From a virus: DNA of 64,000 nt. Shown here one piece after another: positions 33,935-43,056 of this stretch. The notes under the pieces were generated by a model, which was given only the letters and a program-made list of their open reading frames with translations, had not been told where the DNA came from and ran no database searches. Both the position numbers and the translations under genes were made by a program. The DNA lies in IMG/VR virus record IMGVR_UViG_3300042691_037870, positions 62,001 to 126,000 of that record. One strand, written 5' to 3'. Positions within the stretch are counted from its first letter, which is position 1; every line of letters starts with the position of its first letter.

Positions 33935-34612
33935 TTAGCTATCTTCCCAAACTCCTGACGTTGAAACAAAAAGTGAAACCCCTGATATTGTATTAGGTTC
34001 TAATCCTTCAAGTGGCACAACATTATATTGATAAAACCCGTGTTCAATATCTATAATTGATTCGTCTTTATTGTAATCTTCATATAACTTTTTTAGTTGT
34101 GTATAAAAATGATTGAAATGCTTAATTGGTATTTTCCAATATCTTCCTGAACATGCGCCTTTTCCGCTCCAAACTAAATGTGAAAAATTCATAACACAGA
34201 TATCTTCAGATGTAAAAATAAACTTATCATTTAATAAAATTCTACCTCCTGCTTTACTAATACTTAATAAGCTATCCTTTATTTGAAAAAATTCATTTGT
34301 AGAAAAATACTCTAAAAATAATGTCATTTCACCGTAAGATTTGCTGCGGTTGTGATTTGGTAATCTTTTACCATTTTCTACTAAATCATAATTAAAAACT
34401 TCATTAGCGCCTGCATTAAGCATACAATTTTTATCTTCTTGATTATAAGTACCACCTTCTAATACAACTATGTAATAATTTGGAATCTTAGAAACACAAG
34501 ACTTAATTGTATTAAGTAATTGATTAAGTCTTTCTTGTTCAGACATATGAAATGATAACACAGGGTTTCTAATAACCGAAGGTATTAAGATAAGATTAAA
34601 TTGATTTTTCAT
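33935..34612 (-). CDS. Hypothetical protein in glycan cluster
   Basis: 225 residues with a mixed fold (NLILIPSVIRNPVLSFHMSE, YYIVVLEGGTYNQEDKNCML). The NHNRSKSYGEMTLFLEYFS stretch may be a glycosyltransferase-like core, but no DXD motif is obvious. Placed in a block of sugar and transferase genes, so a glycan role is inferred. Confidence 0.55.
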   Translation of the reverse strand: MKNQFNLILIPSVIRNPVLSFHMSEQERLNQLLNTIKSCVSKIPNYYIVVLEGGTYNQEDKNCMLNAGANEVFNYDLVENGKRLPNHNRSKSYGEMTLFLEYFSTNEFFQIKDSLLSISKAGGRILLNDKFIFTSEDICVMNFSHLVWSGKGACSGRYWKIPIKHFNHFYTQLKKLYEDYNKDESIIDIEHGFYQYNVVPLEGLEPNTISGVSLFVSTSGVWEDS

Positions 34613-34616
34613 ATGC

Positions 34617-35177
34617 TTATTTTTTTATTAGAATACCTAATCCATAACTACCTTCATAATTATAAAATTCAAGATTATAGTTTTTAGCTAAATCTTTACA
34701 AGCTTGTAACACTTCAGGAAAAGACATAGTATCATGAAATACTATAACATCAGCATGATTAACACACCATTCACCACATGCATAAGTATCTTCATACGTA
34801 TGAACAATATCAACATGTGCAAAGTCATAATAATTAGTATGTTTTTTACAAAAGTCTTGATACTTAGTTTGTACAAGATTAATGTTAGGGTATGAGGAAA
34901 GATAATTAAGAGTTTCTCTATATATGTCACCTTTAAATCCTGCATGTATATCACCCGTAAAGGTGTCAACTCCAGTAACGTTGGTAAAAATATTTGCAAG
35001 TGCTGATGTAGAATAACCGTACTCAACACCAAATTCTATAGCACTATTTGTCTTTATGTTAAACTTTTTAATTAAACCTGGTAAAATTGAAGGTATGTCA
35101 CCCCAAGCACTAGGTTTTTGAGTTGCTAATCTTAAACTAAAATCTTTATATTCTGGGATGTATTTAATTGGATTCAT
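34617..35177 (-). CDS. Class I SAM-dependent methyltransferase (tentative)
   Basis: 186 residues. The SAIEFGVEYGYSTSALANIF segment is a motif I for Rossmann-fold methyltransferases (E-x-G-x-x-x-G), followed by NVTGVDTFTGD. A predicted DFAHVDIVHTYEDT helix-strand resembles motif II/III. In this context it may methylate a sugar or a small precursor. Overlaps the upstream gene by 14 bases. Confidence 0.65.
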   Translation of the reverse strand: MNPIKYIPEYKDFSLRLATQKPSAWGDIPSILPGLIKKFNIKTNSAIEFGVEYGYSTSALANIFTNVTGVDTFTGDIHAGFKGDIYRETLNYLSSYPNINLVQTKYQDFCKKHTNYYDFAHVDIVHTYEDTYACGEWCVNHADVIVFHDTMSFPEVLQACKDLAKNYNLEFYNYEGSYGLGILIKK

Positions 35178-35850
35178 TTTGTATGTATTTATTTATTGTA
35201 GATTCTATAACGTATGGAGCTTCATTACCACATTCAAAAGTGGACCCTAATTTAGGTGAATTACCAGATCCTATCCAAAATTCAACTAAAAATCTATTAG
35301 AGGTTTCTTTAAGCCAATCATCTTTAAGAGTTTTTAAATACTTATCAGTTGCCCAAAAGTAAGTTCCACTAAAATGTGGAAAGTATCCTAAATGTGTATG
35401 ATATCTTAAATTAGGACCTACTGCATCATAACCATCTTGAAGCATTTTAATGTTTTTTTCCCATTCATATATAGTTACATAGTCTGAACTATGTCTCCAA
35501 AGTTCAACATAATAGTTTCTATTTGAAATTCCTTTTGTATGAATATAGCAATAGTATCCAGGAATTTCATCAGCCATTTGTTTTAAATGAAGCATTGTGA
35601 TTTTTTCTTCACGCCAGTCAGATGGGTATTGCGAACGATTAACATTAATAACTATTGGGTTAATCTTTTTATAGTCTTTTATAAGTTCAAGAACCCAATC
35701 AATTCTATCTTGAGCGGGAGAAGCAATTCTCATTTCAATACTATCACAGTTTTTATATAATCCTGAAGTAAAGATTTTTGTTAATTGCTCTTGAATAACC
35801 AAGCGATAAGGCTCATCTAAATAAGCATGATAAAAAACTATTTTTTTCAT
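35164..35850 (-). CDS. Conserved-looking protein of glycan cluster
   Basis: 228 residues. YCYIHTKGISNRNYYVELWR and HFSGTYFWATDKYLKTL with a final NRFLVEFWIGSGNSPK are sequence stretches of the kind seen in proteins linked to polysaccharide synthesis. No clear DXD or nucleotide-binding motif is seen. Function unassigned, but the genomic block suggests a glycan role. Confidence 0.5.
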   Translation of the reverse strand: MKKIVFYHAYLDEPYRLVIQEQLTKIFTSGLYKNCDSIEMRIASPAQDRIDWVLELIKDYKKINPIVINVNRSQYPSDWREEKITMLHLKQMADEIPGYYCYIHTKGISNRNYYVELWRHSSDYVTIYEWEKNIKMLQDGYDAVGPNLRYHTHLGYFPHFSGTYFWATDKYLKTLKDDWLKETSNRFLVEFWIGSGNSPKLGSTFECGNEAPYVIESTINKYIQNESN

Positions 35851-36587
35851 TATCTATAATTTTCGTTTTTCTTATAATACTTTTTGAAGTTATGAATAAT
35901 TGGGTAAGATGCAGTTTCATCACCATTTTCAATAATAGGTAATTCTGTTGATATTTTTGCATTTTCAGCATACATAAGTACACATATAATTGAATCATTC
36001 CATCCCCAACCGCCAATACCGTGTTTCATAGAATCTTCATAGATTCTTTCATAATTTTCTGTAAAAGAATCTATATGATTTTCGTATGCCTGAATAAACT
36101 TTTGACGATTTATGATACTACCACCGCCTGCAGAATACCAAGGATAACTTATATCTCCACCCCGTTCTTTTATCCATTTAATACCTGCCAAACAAATTGC
36201 ATTTTTTATATTAGGTATCATAATAAGATCAACAGCAGGAAACTTAAAACGTTCTTTTATAAGAACATCTTCTTCCATTAGCATAACCCAATTATTAGTT
36301 ATTAACTTACAAGCTTCGTAAACTCTATCCAACCAAAGTTTAGCTTCGTTAACAGTCCAACCATATCTGTTACCTTCTAATGATTTATGACAAGGGCCGT
36401 GTGATTGATTACCGTGTATGTATTGTATAGCATTGTGTTTAACAGCAATACTTTTCATATCAGAACCATTATCAGAAGAAAGAACCAAATCACTATCAGG
36501 GTACGATTCTCTTAATTTACCTAAAACATAATCAATACTTTCTGTGTTAGCGTAACCCCAAAGATAAAATCCTAATTGTGATTTCAT
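35850..36587 (-). CDS. Glycosyltransferase-like protein (GT-A type)
   Basis: 245 residues. SDLVLSSDNGSD and a WVMLMEEDVLI stretch give the acidic catalytic patch of a GT-A type enzyme; further on come GGGSIINRQKF and GIGGWGWNDSIICVLMY. The overlap with both neighbours marks an operon. Substrate unknown. Confidence 0.55.
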   Translation of the reverse strand: MKSQLGFYLWGYANTESIDYVLGKLRESYPDSDLVLSSDNGSDMKSIAVKHNAIQYIHGNQSHGPCHKSLEGNRYGWTVNEAKLWLDRVYEACKLITNNWVMLMEEDVLIKERFKFPAVDLIMIPNIKNAICLAGIKWIKERGGDISYPWYSAGGGSIINRQKFIQAYENHIDSFTENYERIYEDSMKHGIGGWGWNDSIICVLMYAENAKISTELPIIENGDETASYPIIHNFKKYYKKNENYR

Positions 36588-37228
36588 ATTTTTGCTTTTT
36601 CAAAATAACCACCTATATCAAATGGAGTTTTCATATTAATTGAGCCTTCCGTATTTGCTATAAATTTTTCAGGTTCTACTAACCTAAAATCAATTGATAA
36701 ACGAGAATCCGGGGTTTCATTAATTTGATTACCGTGCGTTAAATTTGCCCCACTAAATACTAAGATTTCTCCGTATTTTACAGAGTATGGAGAGTAATCT
36801 CCTTTATCTTCTTTACTTTCACACCAGATTGTATTAGTATCATAAGTATCTGTAAAAGGTAACCAAAAATTTACTTCAGATACTCCATGATTATAGTTAC
36901 GATCTTTATGCCATTCACCTACTCCTAAATTATTTACCAAGTGAACTCTAAAAGTGGGTATTTTTTGATAAATTAATTCATCATAATTAAAAGAATTTGC
37001 AAGATGATGTATAAATTTTAAATAAAGAGGATAAAATTCTTTTTGAAAATTTTCGTAGTAAAGTTTATGCCACTTTGTGTACTGATCATTTTCACGAACT
37101 AAAAGATCAATTTTTTCTAATTCATGAATTTTTTCTAAATCTTTAACACCTAATATTTGTTGAATTACTTCACGAAAAGGAAATTCATTGGTGTCATATT
37201 TAATTTTATAAGGTAAGTTTAAGTACAT
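36584..37228 (-). CDS. 2OG-Fe(II) oxygenase-like protein (StrG-like)
   Basis: 214 residues with start at ATG 37228 (MYLNLPYKIKYD); a longer frame would overlap the upstream gene by 52 bases. WHKDRNYNH (H107, D109) and LTHGNQINETPDSRLSIDF (H165, R176) form the H-x-D...H...R site of a 2-oxoglutarate oxygenase. The surrounding EVNFWLPFTDTYDTNTIW resembles StrG-type proteins from sugar antibiotic pathways. It may oxidise a sugar or a DNA base; context in a glycan cluster favours a sugar. Confidence 0.75.
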   Translation of the reverse strand: MYLNLPYKIKYDTNEFPFREVIQQILGVKDLEKIHELEKIDLLVRENDQYTKWHKLYYENFQKEFYPLYLKFIHHLANSFNYDELIYQKIPTFRVHLVNNLGVGEWHKDRNYNHGVSEVNFWLPFTDTYDTNTIWCESKEDKGDYSPYSVKYGEILVFSGANLTHGNQINETPDSRLSIDFRLVEPEKFIANTEGSINMKTPFDIGGYFEKAKI

Positions 37229-37239
37229 ATTTTTGTTTT

Positions 37240-38145
37240 TTAAGAAACGTATTGAACACCAGAATATTTTTGTAAAAGAATTTCTTTCCAAGGTTGATAT
37301 CTATCATACTGATGAACTATTGCAAAAGGTTTTCCATTATCAGCATAAATTTTGCCGTCTTTCATTTGTGGTACTTTACATTTCATTGCTTCCACAAAAG
37401 TTTTATTCTTGCGATTTCTTTCAAAAGAATTATAAGCTGATCTTGAAGCGGTTGACCATTCAGGCTGGTTTTCAGGTATTGCTTTTAAAGTACCTAAATT
37501 TGCGCACCAGTTTTGAGATGCTGGAACAATCTTAGTAATTTCTGAATAGATTTCATAGATTGCAATGTTATAAAAAATTTGGTCTATAAATGCATGTGGG
37601 TCATTTGAAAAGAAAGCTAATTCGTAGACAGTTTTAAATAGCTGAATAATAGGTTCACGTCTACCAGCAATAATTCCAGAGCAAAGAGTTTCATAGTCAG
37701 CAAATTTTAAGAAACGTGTTTTTCCAAAATGAGCTTCTAAATTATCACCATTCCAATCTTCGTGTCGAAAACATATTCCTTCGCTGGTTGCCATTAATCC
37801 ATAATCCTCAATGTTATGTTTAAACCAAACACCAGGATCAGATTGAAAAACTACATCACGAATATCTGTTGTGATAATTCCTTCAACATCTTTTGCAAAT
37901 TCCGAGTTTAAAATTTCTACATAATCCATGAATCTTTGTGTTGCCATATTAGTTTCACCATTTAGGCGCCCTATCATAACAAAGATATCATTTTCTTTAA
38001 GGTAATTTAATAGACTTTCTTCTTGTGGGTTATAAACAAGAACAAAAACCTTTCCACCAAATTTGGTTCTTTTTAAACTTTCAACCCAGGGTTTAACTTG
38101 TTCAATATTATAGCCGTATGCTGATGCAATAATTGCTAAATTCAT
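37240..38145 (-). CDS. Glycosyltransferase-like protein (GT-A type)
   Basis: 301 residues. Starts MNLAIIASAYGYNIEQVKPW and has EGIITTDIRDVVFQSDPGVW, an acidic D-x-R-D motif as in several GT-A families, followed by EGICFRHEDWNG and a long helical C-terminus. No named GT family can be fixed by eye. It overlaps the upstream TPR-type transferase by four bases. Confidence 0.55.
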   Translation of the reverse strand: MNLAIIASAYGYNIEQVKPWVESLKRTKFGGKVFVLVYNPQEESLLNYLKENDIFVMIGRLNGETNMATQRFMDYVEILNSEFAKDVEGIITTDIRDVVFQSDPGVWFKHNIEDYGLMATSEGICFRHEDWNGDNLEAHFGKTRFLKFADYETLCSGIIAGRREPIIQLFKTVYELAFFSNDPHAFIDQIFYNIAIYEIYSEITKIVPASQNWCANLGTLKAIPENQPEWSTASRSAYNSFERNRKNKTFVEAMKCKVPQMKDGKIYADNGKPFAIVHQYDRYQPWKEILLQKYSGVQYVS

Positions 38146-39293
38146 ATTTGATTGCGTTTTTCGTTAATAAATTCTTCAAGAGCTGTTTCTGAAAAGTGGC
38201 CTAATGATTTTCTTGCGTACCAAATATTTTTCTTAATTCTTGGAATCTCAGATTGAGGTAAATCTGGATGTTGAAGCAATCTTAAACCAGACTGTAAAGA
38301 CTCGTCATATTGTCCTACCCAATAAGAAGAAACATTAAATTCGTCAAGAGCGGAAAAACCGTGAGCGGCTTTTGTAATAAAAAGAACATCATGAATTGGC
38401 CACGGCATTGTTGCAGCAATTTTTGATAACTGATATGCATGATGCCACATTTCTTTTTCTCTTGCGTATCTTGCAAGAGCCCACACAGGTTCAGCTCTCC
38501 AAGGGCGAAGCATCCAAGCATTAAACATAACAGGATAAAAGTCTTCCCATTTATCATTTCGGTTAATCATACAATATCCTACCATGTAAAGGGCAAACCA
38601 TCTTTCTTCTTCCCAATCACCAGCGTCAACTCTTTTTTGGTACCATTCAATAGCCTTATCATATTGCCCAATATCACGGTACGATTGTGCAAGATAAAAC
38701 ATATAGCGAGAATTATTAGGTTCATCAATTAATCCTTGTTCTAAAAGACGAATATCACGTTCAAATTTATCACCTTTTGATCCACCATCAGAAACATCGT
38801 TAAACCAAAGGCTGTCTAATTTATCACGAAGTTTAACGCCTCCGGTACAATCATAATATTCATGCGTAACACCTATACATTTCCATTCACGCTTTGTGTT
38901 AAGTAAACGCATGTTATTATAAACTGTTCCAGCGTTATCTTGAACTAAATCGTAAACGTCAAAATTAGGATTTAGCTGATTTTTATCAAACCCATTATTT
39001 ATGAGTATCATATCAGCATCAATAAGAAGAATCCATTCTCCCCATTCTCTTCCTAACTGTAATGCTTCATTACGATTATGTCCAAAGTTAATCCACGGTT
39101 TTTCATGTAGGATACCTGGTTTATCTTTAAGAACTTCTTTAATAATATCTTGAGTGCCATCTGTTGAACCAGTGTCAACAATACACCAACTGTCTATGAT
39201 ATCAATTACAGAATCCAAACATCTTTTAATGATCTTGGACTCGTTCTTAACGATCATATTAAGACATATTCTGGGAGTTTTTATTTTTGACAT
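38142..39293 (-). CDS. GT2 family glycosyltransferase with TPR-like tail
   Basis: 383 residues. N-terminal GT2 domain: RICLNMIVKNESKIIKRCLD, SWCIVDTGSTDGTQDIIKEV (residues about 34-54) and ILLIDADMI (about 88-96; the DxD metal site). The C-terminal half (about 200-310) has TPR-type helical repeats (RYMFYLAQSYRDIGQYDKAI). This GT2-TPR combination is common in polysaccharide-building enzymes. Acceptor unknown. Confidence 0.8.
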   Translation of the reverse strand: MSKIKTPRICLNMIVKNESKIIKRCLDSVIDIIDSWCIVDTGSTDGTQDIIKEVLKDKPGILHEKPWINFGHNRNEALQLGREWGEWILLIDADMILINNGFDKNQLNPNFDVYDLVQDNAGTVYNNMRLLNTKREWKCIGVTHEYYDCTGGVKLRDKLDSLWFNDVSDGGSKGDKFERDIRLLEQGLIDEPNNSRYMFYLAQSYRDIGQYDKAIEWYQKRVDAGDWEEERWFALYMVGYCMINRNDKWEDFYPVMFNAWMLRPWRAEPVWALARYAREKEMWHHAYQLSKIAATMPWPIHDVLFITKAAHGFSALDEFNVSSYWVGQYDESLQSGLRLLQHPDLPQSEIPRIKKNIWYARKSLGHFSETALEEFINEKRNQI

Positions 39294-39316
39294 ATATTCT
39301 ATTATCGGAATTGATA

Positions 39317-39679
39317 TTATGAATTAGTAGTCGTTGTAGTATCAGTTTTTTTCTTACGAGGTTTGTAAGTTCTTTTCTTTTTTGGTTTTTCTTCGGATGC
39401 AGAAACAACCTCTTTTGTTAATTCTTTAGATTCTTTATAAACTTTATCAGCAGATGTAAGTTCATTATGAATAAATGTTGAAATTAGTTTACCTTGTTTT
39501 CTGTCTACATAAATAGTGCATTCACAAGCAGAATCTGTAAAAAGATCAAAAAATCTTTCTTTAAAAGACTTTTTCTTAGTGTACATTGTAATCTTAAATT
39601 CAGCATCAAATGGATTTTCACTAACATTCTTGATGTTTAAATCACCATTTTTTGCTAACACTTTAATACTTGGTTTCAT
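39317..39679 (-). CDS. Hypothetical protein with basic tail
   Basis: 120 residues: an N-terminal beta-rich half with FDAEFKITMYTKKKSFKERF and a C-terminus that is basic and then Thr-rich (KKKRTYKPRKKKTDTTTTTNS). Such tails can bind nucleic acid. Function unknown. Confidence 0.6.
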   Translation of the reverse strand: MKPSIKVLAKNGDLNIKNVSENPFDAEFKITMYTKKKSFKERFFDLFTDSACECTIYVDRKQGKLISTFIHNELTSADKVYKESKELTKEVVSASEEKPKKKRTYKPRKKKTDTTTTTNS

Positions 39680-39694
39680 AGTTAAAAATTTAAT

Positions 39695-40105
39695 TTAGTT
39701 AGTTCTTCCCCAAGAATAGTTTATTACTTTTCCGTTTATGTATTCTTTCCAATACTTTTGCCACGGTCCTGATAATAGAATAGTACAACACCCAGTGCTA
39801 TTTCCTATTTTATGATAACTATTTCTGGGAAAATATTTAAAAGTTTGGTTTCTTTTTTCAATTCTATAGTTTCCTGTTTTTTCATCTTCAAGTATGTATT
39901 CATCATATTCACCAAATAGTTTAATTGAAATTGCATTAAATGCGTGAGTATGAAATCTATCTTGCGATGAATTTGATTTGTGAAAGTAAAAGATAATTAA
40001 ACTAAAAAGGTACTTACACTCAAAGATAACGAATTGTGATACGATTTGTTTACCAAAAGTAAACTTGTTGTATTTTAAAAACGAAAAGATTTTTGTCTTA
40101 AACAT
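39695..40105 (-). CDS. Cupin-like protein
   Basis: 136 residues. RFHTHAFNAISIKLFGEYDE followed by YFPRNSYHKIGNSTGCCTIL gives the two cupin-type histidine motifs (HxHxxN... and ...H). The hydrophobic N-terminus (FLKYNKFTFGKQIVSQFVIF) might be an anchor or an unclear start. Small cupins often act as sugar or amino-acid oxidation or isomerase enzymes. Substrate unknown. Confidence 0.6.
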   Translation of the reverse strand: MFKTKIFSFLKYNKFTFGKQIVSQFVIFECKYLFSLIIFYFHKSNSSQDRFHTHAFNAISIKLFGEYDEYILEDEKTGNYRIEKRNQTFKYFPRNSYHKIGNSTGCCTILLSGPWQKYWKEYINGKVINYSWGRTN

Positions 40106-40164
40106 AATTCAAAAGTTTTTAAAAAAACAAATCGAAGTTTATATACACAAATGATATAAAAGTT

Positions 40165-41220
40165 TTATCCTAGAATAGAATTAACCTCTTTTTCAGCATC
40201 CATTGATGTTTTAAAAATCTTATCACGAGCAGCGATTGCCATTGGATCTTCTGCTTTTTGGAATTTACTGTCATTTCTCAATTCAGCCATTTTCTTTGCA
40301 TAATTAACAGCAACAGCTTTCTTTAATTCTTTTGCGCTTTTAAAAGAAACTGTGTTTCCATCAAGAACGCCGTTACGTTCAAGAACTTCAGCAAGTGAAG
40401 CAATTCCTTGCGCAATACCTGCAAGACTAAGATTCTTAGAATCTATACCTGCAATATCATTTTGTAAAAACGCAGGGTTTTGTGTATTATCTTTTAAAGA
40501 AACGAAAAAGTTAACAATGTCGGTAAACAGCGTTTTAAAGTTTAATGAAATGGCAATTTCTTCCACATCTTTTCTCATACGAAATGGTACAAGTGCTCCT
40601 GCTTGAAGTTTTGCTCTGGCACCACGGTCGCCCATTGATATTGAAAGAGCATCAGCAAGTGATGAATAAAGATTGCCTGAAACAAATCCTTTAATGTTAT
40701 GTATAGGTGTAAATCTGTCAAGAGCCCAATCAACATATTTTGCATGTGTTACAACAAAGTCAACTTGGATGTACACGTTAGGTTGAACTTCAGCAATAAG
40801 AACCGCTCCGCTACCATCAGCACCTCGTGAATCTTTAAGATCAATCCCTTTATATTTAGTTTCATTAAAAAATCTAAACAATTCACGATTATAAAAACGA
40901 ATAGCTTCTGTTTCAGTTTTTCGTTCATCCGTAGAATCACCGTACACAGGATATTCTATAAGATAATCTATATCTCCGTATATCTTTTCAGGCTCATTTT
41001 TTAAATCTTCTTCATAATAGATACCTGAACCTACTGGTCGAATTCCTTTAAGTGGTAAAGTATTAGGATGGTTTTTTTTCATCCACTTTTCAAAATCAGC
41101 AAATAATTGCTTTACGTAATCATCAGCAATTTTTAAAATAGCAGGTGTGATTTTAATCCCTTGTGTTTTAACAGAAGACCACCCACCTTCATTAAGAACC
41201 CATTCTTTGTAAGATAACAT
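40165..41220 (-). CDS. Capsid-targeted nucleotidyltransferase-fold protein
   Basis: 351 residues. Residues 1-11 (MLSYKEWVLNE) carry the shared targeting motif with LNE at the predicted cleavage site. The mature part has a pol-beta type nucleotidyltransferase core: PVGSGIYYEEDL (GS at 64-65), YGDIDYLIEY (Asp83 and Asp85) and VYIQVDFVV (third Asp, 154). The C-terminal half is helical. Packaged and injected, it could transfer nucleotides to a host protein, tRNA or metabolite. The family subtype (MNT, CCA, cGAS-like) cannot be decided by eye. Confidence 0.7.
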   Translation of the reverse strand: MLSYKEWVLNEGGWSSVKTQGIKITPAILKIADDYVKQLFADFEKWMKKNHPNTLPLKGIRPVGSGIYYEEDLKNEPEKIYGDIDYLIEYPVYGDSTDERKTETEAIRFYNRELFRFFNETKYKGIDLKDSRGADGSGAVLIAEVQPNVYIQVDFVVTHAKYVDWALDRFTPIHNIKGFVSGNLYSSLADALSISMGDRGARAKLQAGALVPFRMRKDVEEIAISLNFKTLFTDIVNFFVSLKDNTQNPAFLQNDIAGIDSKNLSLAGIAQGIASLAEVLERNGVLDGNTVSFKSAKELKKAVAVNYAKKMAELRNDSKFQKAEDPMAIAARDKIFKTSMDAEKEVNSILG

Positions 41221-41236
41221 AACAGTTAGATTTTTG

Positions 41237-41923
41237 TTATTTATCTTTCATTTTTTCTGCGGGGTAATGACCGTCAGTTGGAGTAAAAGATTTGGTTTTC
41301 ATTATTTCCAAAATTTCAGTATGACTATAAGGTCTAAACTGTGGGTGTGTATCTAACCCCACATCAAGAGATCTACCATTAGGACAATAACCGTCAACTT
41401 CTTCATTATTTGCAAGTGCCCATAAAACATCCATTTGGTTTTCTTCAAGCAATCTTTTAAGTAATGAAGCTGGTATTTGATGTTGTAATTTACCGTGACA
41501 GTGACCATGTAACATAAAACTACCGTGATGCCATTTATTCCAAGTTCTAAGTGGGTAATGACACAATACTATCTTTTGTCCATTTATGTTAATCTCACGA
41601 TAAAAATCAACAGTTGTAAACATTTGTTGAAGTTCAACCATTTTGTGAATGTCAACATCATGATTGCCTAAAATTAGGTGAACGGTTTTACAACGAATAC
41701 GATTACGAAATTCAATAATTTTTTCAGGGCCTTGGAATGCAACATCACCAAGATGAAAAAGAACGTCATCGCGCTTTACGCAATCGTTAATATTTTTTAT
41801 GACAGTTTCGTCATGTTCTTCTTTAGTTTTAAAATCTCGACAACCGCTTTTGTCTTCCCATCGAGATACTCCACTTACAATGTTTTTATGATTGTAGTGA
41901 CTGTCAGATGTGTAATAAATCAT
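41237..41923 (-). CDS. Metallophosphoesterase (calcineurin-like)
   Basis: 228 residues. TSDSHYNHKN at 5-14, LFHLGDVAFQGPEKI, LILGNHDVDIHKM, LCHYPLRTW and FMLHGHCHG make the five-block metal site of the calcineurin-like superfamily. A late SLDVGLDTHPQF stretch follows. Substrate is not readable; the neighbour is an SDR epimerase. Confidence 0.9.
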   Translation of the reverse strand: MIYYTSDSHYNHKNIVSGVSRWEDKSGCRDFKTKEEHDETVIKNINDCVKRDDVLFHLGDVAFQGPEKIIEFRNRIRCKTVHLILGNHDVDIHKMVELQQMFTTVDFYREININGQKIVLCHYPLRTWNKWHHGSFMLHGHCHGKLQHQIPASLLKRLLEENQMDVLWALANNEEVDGYCPNGRSLDVGLDTHPQFRPYSHTEILEIMKTKSFTPTDGHYPAEKMKDK

Positions 41924-41925
41924 TT

Positions 41926-42795
41926 TTAATCTAAGTTAATTTTTGAGATCCAATATTCTAAACTGTGGGTAGGTTTCCAGCCAAGAATACTTTCTGTTTG
42001 TGTTTCTATTTTTGCGGAACTTAAACGTTCTCCGCGACGTTCTGGTACTATTTCATAAGGATGTTGAAACATTTCAGCTACCTGTAAAATTGAATATTCC
42101 TTCCCAGATCTTAAATGCCATTCTCCGTTATATGAAACTTTACTTGCAGCTATAAGTCCGGAAACAATATCATTTATGTGAGTAAAGTCACGTGTTTGTG
42201 TTCCAGGATATACTACAGTAAGTGGAACACCTTCAGATTTTTGTCTTTCAAAAATTCCGATAACAGTTGCATAGTCTCCAGCTGTGATTTGGCCTGGTCC
42301 ATATACATTAAAGAAATAGCAAATTTCATAATCAAGATCAAACCACTCTCCATAGTTTTTAATGAGCTCAACCATTTTTGCTTTTGCCCATGAATATGGA
42401 GAAAGATTTTCATCTTTGCCATTATTACCAAATTTTGATGAACTTGCTGAATAAATTAATTTAGCGCCCCATCTTCTGCAAAGTTCAAGAACTTTAGGTG
42501 TACCTCCAAGAATGGTTTGGTTTACATATGCAACATCATCAAAAGATTTTACAATTCTTGAATATTCTCCAAAATGATAAACTAAATCAAATGTTCCTTT
42601 ATCGTTAGAGAACGCGTATGTAATATCCCAAGTATCTCCAGTTAAGTATTTTACGCCTTCTACGTGATTTTCTTTCTTACCTGTAAAATAATTATCGTAT
42701 GATGTTATTTCTGCATCTGGATAGTCTATTCTTAATCTTTTAATTAGGTTTGAACCAACAAATCCAGCTCCACCCGTAACTAATATTTTCTTCAT
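41926..42795 (-). CDS. NAD-dependent nucleotide-sugar epimerase/dehydratase (SDR)
   Basis: 289 residues. Rossmann NAD site LVTGGAGFVGSNL (5-17) and catalytic Tyr134-x-x-x-Lys138 in YSWAKAK. The upstream Ser-rich YSASSSKFG is the usual substrate loop. Close to GalE/RmlB-type enzymes by length and motifs. It would provide an activated sugar for the transferases around it. Confidence 0.85.
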   Translation of the reverse strand: MKKILVTGGAGFVGSNLIKRLRIDYPDAEITSYDNYFTGKKENHVEGVKYLTGDTWDITYAFSNDKGTFDLVYHFGEYSRIVKSFDDVAYVNQTILGGTPKVLELCRRWGAKLIYSASSSKFGNNGKDENLSPYSWAKAKMVELIKNYGEWFDLDYEICYFFNVYGPGQITAGDYATVIGIFERQKSEGVPLTVVYPGTQTRDFTHINDIVSGLIAASKVSYNGEWHLRSGKEYSILQVAEMFQHPYEIVPERRGERLSSAKIETQTESILGWKPTHSLEYWISKINLD

Positions 42796-43056
42796 TTACT
42801 TATTTTCAAAATTCCACCCATTGTTTAAATCATAATCTAACCAAGTGCATAGGTGAGTATCAACTATCATTGAGGAACTTGTCCATTCCCCACTTTTTTT
42901 TCTTTTAACAATTACGTGTATGTATTCAGGATCTTGCGGATCTTCAATGTACTCACGAACGATAGGACTTCTTGGTTTAATCATTCTATGAATTACTCTT
43001 GCTGTTGCAAGATATGCCTGTTCGTCTTCTTGTGAATAGTTACCCCATTTCGCCAT
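42796..43056 (-). CDS. Small hypothetical protein
   Basis: 86 residues (MAKWGNYSQEDEQAYLATAR) with a tryptophan-rich C-terminus and a PQDPEYIHVIVKRKKSGEWT strand-like stretch. It overlaps the upstream gene by 17 bases. Function unknown. Confidence 0.55.
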   Translation of the reverse strand: MAKWGNYSQEDEQAYLATARVIHRMIKPRSPIVREYIEDPQDPEYIHVIVKRKKSGEWTSSSMIVDTHLCTWLDYDLNNGWNFENK

